From NCBI GenBank assembly GCA_002684315.1, contig NYVB01000025.1, forward strand, positions 1 to 10,155: a DNA stretch of 10,155 nucleotides. The letters are read 5' to 3'. The stretch is from Planctomycetaceae bacterium (GTDB taxonomy: Bacteria; Planctomycetota; Phycisphaerae; Phycisphaerales; SM1A02). Positions 7,094 through 10,155 of the stretch are shown here, in pieces. The notes beneath the pieces are model-generated. The model saw only the letters and a list, made by a program, of their open reading frames with translations. It did no database searches and was not told the DNA's origin. Position 1 is the first letter of the stretch. Every line of letters begins with the position of its first letter. A program made the position numbers and the translations under genes.

Positions 7094-7099
7094 GGTGGT

Positions 7100-7540
7100 T
7101 CAAATCCGCTCGCTGATGGCCATTTCAATCATGCGAAACCGATTGCGCATGAGCTGGGTGGCCGCCTTGAAGGCAAGCAGGTTCTCTGAAACATCCTGCA
7201 TGATGCGTTCCAGATTGCGATCATTCTTGTCATGGAACATCAAATTCTCACTGAGGGCGCTGGGGTCGAGGACCACCCTGCCATCCTGAGTCTTCGTGAG
7301 AGGCCCTTGCCCGGTGATCTCCAGCGAACCCCGCCCGCTGACCCCGTCGGTCCTCCGAGCATCGATGGCACGACCGATTTGAGCCTGAAAAGCCTTTGGA
7401 TCCGCATCCATCGGGGTGTATCCAGGCGTGTCCATGTTGGCCACATTGCCCGCGATCAAGCGTTGACGAGCGGCGGTGAACCGCGCAAGCGCCTCGATCG
7501 CGGGAAGAGCTCCGCCATCGGTCAGACCGTTCAGTGGCAT
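7100..7540 (-). CDS. flgB: Flagellar basal-body rod protein FlgB
   Basis: The product is 146 aa (the family is usually about 135-150). FlgB is the most proximal rod subunit, exported through the flagellar type III gate and placed on FliE at the MS ring. It shows the rod/hook N-terminal motif NVANMDTPGY at 32-41 and the C-terminal axial helix (ENLLAFKAATQLMRNRFRMIEMAI, about 119-142). The usual loop before that helix (DGNxVDLDrEM) is altered here to HDKNDRNLERIM. I chose the ATG at 7540, which has GGAG 8 nt upstream; the frame stays open upstream into the activator gene, but the longer versions would overlap the sigma54 promoter. It is the first gene of the operon behind that promoter. Confidence 0.95.
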   Translation of the reverse strand: MPLNGLTDGGALPAIEALARFTAARQRLIAGNVANMDTPGYTPMDADPKAFQAQIGRAIDARRTDGVSGRGSLEITGQGPLTKTQDGRVVLDPSALSENLMFHDKNDRNLERIMQDVSENLLAFKAATQLMRNRFRMIEMAISERI

Positions 7541-7578
7541 GTTCCGTACTCCATGACTTGGGTTCCATTCGAAGAATC

Positions 7579-7594
7579 TGCACATCGAGTGCCC
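7579..7594 (-). promoter_or_regulatory. Sigma54 (RpoN) -24/-12 promoter of flgB operon
   Basis: The transcribed strand reads GGGCACTCGATGTGCA. Against the consensus TGGCACGNNNNTTGCA it keeps the invariant GG, exactly 10 bases, then GC, and matches GGCAC and TGCA in full. Deviations are T to G at the first base, G to T at the seventh and one T to G in the TTGC block. The predicted start is near 7568 (an A), giving a 5' leader of about 28 nt to the flgB ATG. The gene directly upstream encodes a sigma54 activator, which strongly supports it. The match is seen; activity is inferred. Confidence 0.75.
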
Positions 7595-7641
7595 GTTGAA
7601 ATCGGCCTGAGCCGGACCGGAGACCGCAATCCTTGCCGCTG

Positions 7642-7660
7642 ACGGCGCAGAATCTGCCGT
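7642..7660 (-). promoter_or_regulatory. Dyad upstream of the sigma54 promoter, candidate activator site
   Basis: Just after the activator stop codon lies a nested dyad: an inner GCAGA-T-TCTGC (7657-7647) and overlapping outer arms ACGGC/GCCGT (7660-7642). Its centre is about 84 bp upstream of the predicted transcription start, within the usual range of sigma54 activator binding sites. It could instead be a weak hairpin at the end of the regulator mRNA, though no T run follows. Only one copy was found, so the binding role is speculative. Confidence 0.3.
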
Positions 7661-9177
7661 TACAGCGACTCGGGAACGATCAGATCTTCCTTCCAACGCT
7701 TCAACTTCATGCCAAGTGTCCTCACCCCGATCCCAAGGGCGCGGGCGCTTTTCTGACGGTGACCACGGTTCGCCTCGAGGGTGGCAAGGATCGCTTCACG
7801 CTCGATGTCCGCCAGTGTCAACCGACCATCGCACGCCATGAACCGCCGCATGCGGGAGAGCTCACCTCCGGCAAGCGCTTCTTCGACCGCCTCCTCGTTC
7901 GCCGAAGCGATGTCGGAAGGTGTCGGCGCAGCCTCGGCAAGTCCGCCATTGGCCTGCGGAAGCTTGGGTTCGAGCGTCGACGTGGGCATCTGCACGGATT
8001 GACTGGCGAGCCAGGGGCGCACCAGAGCACCCTCGATGTCGTCACCTCGGGACAACACCGCCGCACGCTCGCAGATGTTCTGCAATTCACGGACGTTGCC
8101 GGGCCAGGCATAGAGTTCGAGACACTGCATGCCCTCATCGGTGAATCGCTTGGGCTGGCGGCCCTCCCGATCGGCGACCAGACGAAGGAAGTGTGCGGCA
8201 AGTTCCGGAAGATCCTCGACGCGCTCGCGAAGTGCAGGCATCGAAAAGGGAAGGACGTTCAACCGGAAGAACAGATCGCCACGAAAGCGCCCTGCTTCGA
8301 CTTCAGACTCGAGATCGCGGTTGGTGGTCGCCAGAACCCTGACGTCGACGACCTGAGTCCGAGACGAACCGACCCGTTCAAAGGCCTGTTCCTGAAGAAC
8401 GCGCAGCAGCTTCGCCTGAAGCTCAAGTGGCATCTCACTGATCTCATCGAGAAGCAGCGTGCCACCATCGGCGAGCTCGAAACGGCCCTTGCGCATCTTG
8501 TCGGCACCGGTGAACGCACCCTTTTCATGTCCGAACAATTCACTCTCGAGCAAGGCCGGGCTGAGCGCCGCGCAGTTCACGGCAAGAAACGGCGCTTCGC
8601 TTCGGGGGCTCGACTCATGGATCAGACGGGCGGCGACTTCCTTGCCGGTTCCGCTTTCACCGTTGATCAGAACCGTGGAGTGACTTTCCGCCACCAGCGC
8701 AAGACCGTCCTTGAGATCGGTCATCCGTGGCCCCGAACCGATCATGCCACCGCCCTGCCTCCGAGGCCCGCTCAGACGAGCACTGGCCTTGAGCACCTGA
8801 TTCTCCTTGACCACACGGCCGTGCTTGAGCGCCCGTTCGACCGCAAGTTCGAGCTCATCGCCCGAAAACGGCTTGGTCACGTAGTCGAACGCACCCTGAC
8901 GCATCGCACCGACGGCAGTCTCGATCGTGCCGTACGCGGTCATGAAGATCACGGGAATACCGTCATCAAGTTTGAGGATCTCCGCCAGCAGCTCAAGGCC
9001 GTTCATGCCCGGCATCTGAAGATCGGTCACCACGATGTCGGGACGTTTGCCCGCGACCTTTTCGAGCGCCTGCTCTCCACCACTTGCGGCCACAATCGTG
9101 TGCCCGCGACGGCCCAGAAGCGTCGCGACGCTGTCGCGCATCATTTCCTTGTCGTCGACCACCAGGATCCTGCTCAT
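7660..9177 (-). CDS. Sigma54-dependent NtrC-family response regulator (FlgR-like)
   Basis: The product is 505 aa with full NtrC architecture. The receiver domain (about 3-115) has D8/D9, phosphoacceptor D52, T80 and K102. The AAA+ domain (about 145-375) has Walker A GESGTGKE at 173-180, the sigma54-contacting GAFTGA loop at 220-225, Walker B TLLLDEI at 240-246, FRGDLFFRLNVLP at 298-310 and WPGNVREL at 358-365. A 60-residue Ala/Glu/Pro-rich linker follows, then a Fis-type helix-turn-helix at about 472-496. All key residues are intact, so it should be a working activator. Its start overlaps the kinase stop as ATGA, with GGAG 6 nt upstream. The sigma54 promoter of flgB lies just beyond its stop. 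Function as a FlgR-type flagellar regulator is inferred from location; other NtrC-like regulators share this architecture. Confidence 0.95.
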   Translation of the reverse strand: MSRILVVDDKEMMRDSVATLLGRRGHTIVAASGGEQALEKVAGKRPDIVVTDLQMPGMNGLELLAEILKLDDGIPVIFMTAYGTIETAVGAMRQGAFDYVTKPFSGDELELAVERALKHGRVVKENQVLKASARLSGPRRQGGGMIGSGPRMTDLKDGLALVAESHSTVLINGESGTGKEVAARLIHESSPRSEAPFLAVNCAALSPALLESELFGHEKGAFTGADKMRKGRFELADGGTLLLDEISEMPLELQAKLLRVLQEQAFERVGSSRTQVVDVRVLATTNRDLESEVEAGRFRGDLFFRLNVLPFSMPALRERVEDLPELAAHFLRLVADREGRQPKRFTDEGMQCLELYAWPGNVRELQNICERAAVLSRGDDIEGALVRPWLASQSVQMPTSTLEPKLPQANGGLAEAAPTPSDIASANEEAVEEALAGGELSRMRRFMACDGRLTLADIEREAILATLEANRGHRQKSARALGIGVRTLGMKLKRWKEDLIVPESL

Positions 9178-10148
9178 GTCGTACTCCGATTGGATTCGTA
9201 ATTGTCAATTCGATCCAGGACCGCTCCGGAGAGCGAGATGCCTGAATCTTCATTCGCCGAGTGCTGCTCGGCGGGAAAACTCAAGATGATTCGTGCACCA
9301 GGATCGGCATCCTCGATGGACAACGTTCCACCGTGGGCATCGACGATCCGATGGACGATCGCGAGCCCGAGCCCGGTGCCGGTCTCCCGCGTGGTGAAGA
9401 ATGGGTTGAAGATCCGCTCGCGAAGTTCCGCTGGAATCCCCAGACCGTTGTCTTCGACGATGAAACGAAGATGTTGGAGTCGACCACCCTCGGTCGAAGT
9501 GCGAAGCATCGCCTGATCGACCGTCAGCCGGATGCTGGGGTGGGCGACGTTCTCCGAGACCAGGGCCTCGCACGCGTTGCGCACCACGTTGGTCAACGCT
9601 TGAATGACCGGTCCGGGATCGACCAGGGCAAGCATCTCGGGATCGACCTTGCAGTCGACGGCCACCGAGCCACCCCCGAAGAACGGACTGTTCGCTGCGA
9701 GCGCCTGATTCACCAGATCCTCGGCGAGACATTCCCTCACGGCCATCTTGGTGTCACGCGCGAAATTCAGAACATCTCCGACGATCGAGTCGAGCGTTCG
9801 GATCGATCTTGAAACCTTGTCACAGAGAACCTCCGCATCGGAATTCCCTTCGACGTCCTCCTTCAGGATGCCGACGTTCAAAGCCATCGCACCCAGAGGA
9901 TTTCTGATCTCGTGGGCGATTCCCGCCGCCATCTCGCCCAGTGCCGCGAGGCTCCTCGAACGCCGCAGGCGCTCGTTCGCCTCTTCAAGCTCAGTCTTGA
10001 GACTCGCGACTTCGGCACGAAGAACATCATGGGTTCGTTCGAGCTGGGAGGTGATCTCGGTGAAGGACTTCACCAGCTCGCTGAAATCGGATTGCGAAAT
10101 CGAATCGAGCAGTGAATCAGAAGAGGTTTCAACCGGCAGGGAGCTCAT
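9174..10148 (-). CDS. Soluble sensor histidine kinase (FlgS-like)
   Basis: The product is 324 aa from an ATG at 10148, 7 nt from the window edge, so a start further upstream cannot be excluded. There is no signal peptide or membrane helix. Residues about 20-65 form a charged coiled coil, with no recognisable PAS or GAF domain. The catalytic part is complete: H box AHEIRNP at 78-84 (phosphorylated His79), N box NVVRNACEAL at 187-196, G1 VEDNGLGIP at 231-239, F box NPFFTT at 248-253 and G2 TGTGLGLAI at 256-264. It should autophosphorylate and donate to the adjacent response regulator, to which it is coupled by an ATGA overlap. In epsilonproteobacteria a similarly soluble kinase, FlgS, reports assembly of the flagellar export/rotor structure. 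That role here is inferred from context. Confidence 0.93.
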   Translation of the reverse strand: MSSLPVETSSDSLLDSISQSDFSELVKSFTEITSQLERTHDVLRAEVASLKTELEEANERLRRSRSLAALGEMAAGIAHEIRNPLGAMALNVGILKEDVEGNSDAEVLCDKVSRSIRTLDSIVGDVLNFARDTKMAVRECLAEDLVNQALAANSPFFGGGSVAVDCKVDPEMLALVDPGPVIQALTNVVRNACEALVSENVAHPSIRLTVDQAMLRTSTEGGRLQHLRFIVEDNGLGIPAELRERIFNPFFTTRETGTGLGLAIVHRIVDAHGGTLSIEDADPGARIILSFPAEQHSANEDSGISLSGAVLDRIDNYESNRSTT

Positions 10149-10155
10149 GACCTTC

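Noticed and set aside
7606..7650. Alternative sigma54-like GG/GC pairs around GGCAAGGATTGC and GGTCCGGCTCAGGC in the same gap.
   Set aside because: The first has 8 rather than 10 bases between GG and GC. The second has the right spacing but almost no match to the flanking consensus.
7541..7696. Longer flgB frame reaching into the activator gene.
   Set aside because: The extension has no homology to FlgB, overlaps the sigma54 promoter, and the ATG at 7540 has its own ribosome site.
7633..9201. A 522-codon open frame on the plus strand, antisense to the activator gene.
   Set aside because: It mirrors the activator almost exactly, shows no recognisable domain and is explained by GC-rich codon use of the gene beneath it. 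The minus-strand product has all NtrC motifs.

Overview
The window is one continuous flagellar assembly locus. Every supported gene is on the minus strand, so transcription runs from high to low coordinates. It is moderately GC-rich bacterial DNA. The gene set (proximal rod, MS ring, rotor/switch protein FliG, export ATPase complex) and its order are those of a typical flagellated bacterium. The FliG, FliF and FliH sequences, and the pairing with a soluble kinase and an NtrC-type activator, feel most like a Planctomycetota member, possibly Phycisphaerae. That assignment is an impression from recall, not a proven placement.

Layout in transcription order: (1) a soluble histidine kinase (10148-9174) and an NtrC-family sigma54 activator (9177-7660), overlapping by ATGA and resembling the FlgS/FlgR pair; (2) a 119-nt gap with a good sigma54 (-24/-12) promoter at 7594-7579 and an upstream dyad; (3) flgB (7540-7100), flgC (7057-6614) and fliE (6510-6184), separated by hairpin-bearing gaps; (4) a 124-nt gap tiled with four inverted repeats, then fliF with a probable TTG start (6059-4371); (5) fliG (4354-3320), fliH (3282-2566), fliI (2569-1169) and fliJ (1169-714), packed ever more tightly; (6) the 5' 239 codons of a membrane-anchored coiled-coil protein with a MotE/MgtE_N-like C-terminal part, coupled to fliJ and running off the left edge.

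How it works together: the kinase and activator probably form a flagellar assembly checkpoint. The activator would open the sigma54 promoter lying directly downstream of its own gene, and so drive flgBC-fliEFGHIJ. FliF forms the MS ring, FliE joins it to the FlgB/FlgC rod, FliG forms the torque-transmitting rotor ring, and FliH-FliI-FliJ energise and load the flagellar type III export gate. The MotE-like protein may act in stator or export function.

No mobile element, CRISPR array, RNA gene or foreign-looking island was seen. I found no new protein system. The parts most worth a second look are regulatory: the sigma54 promoter, the structured intercistronic gaps on both sides of fliE, and the TTG start of fliF.
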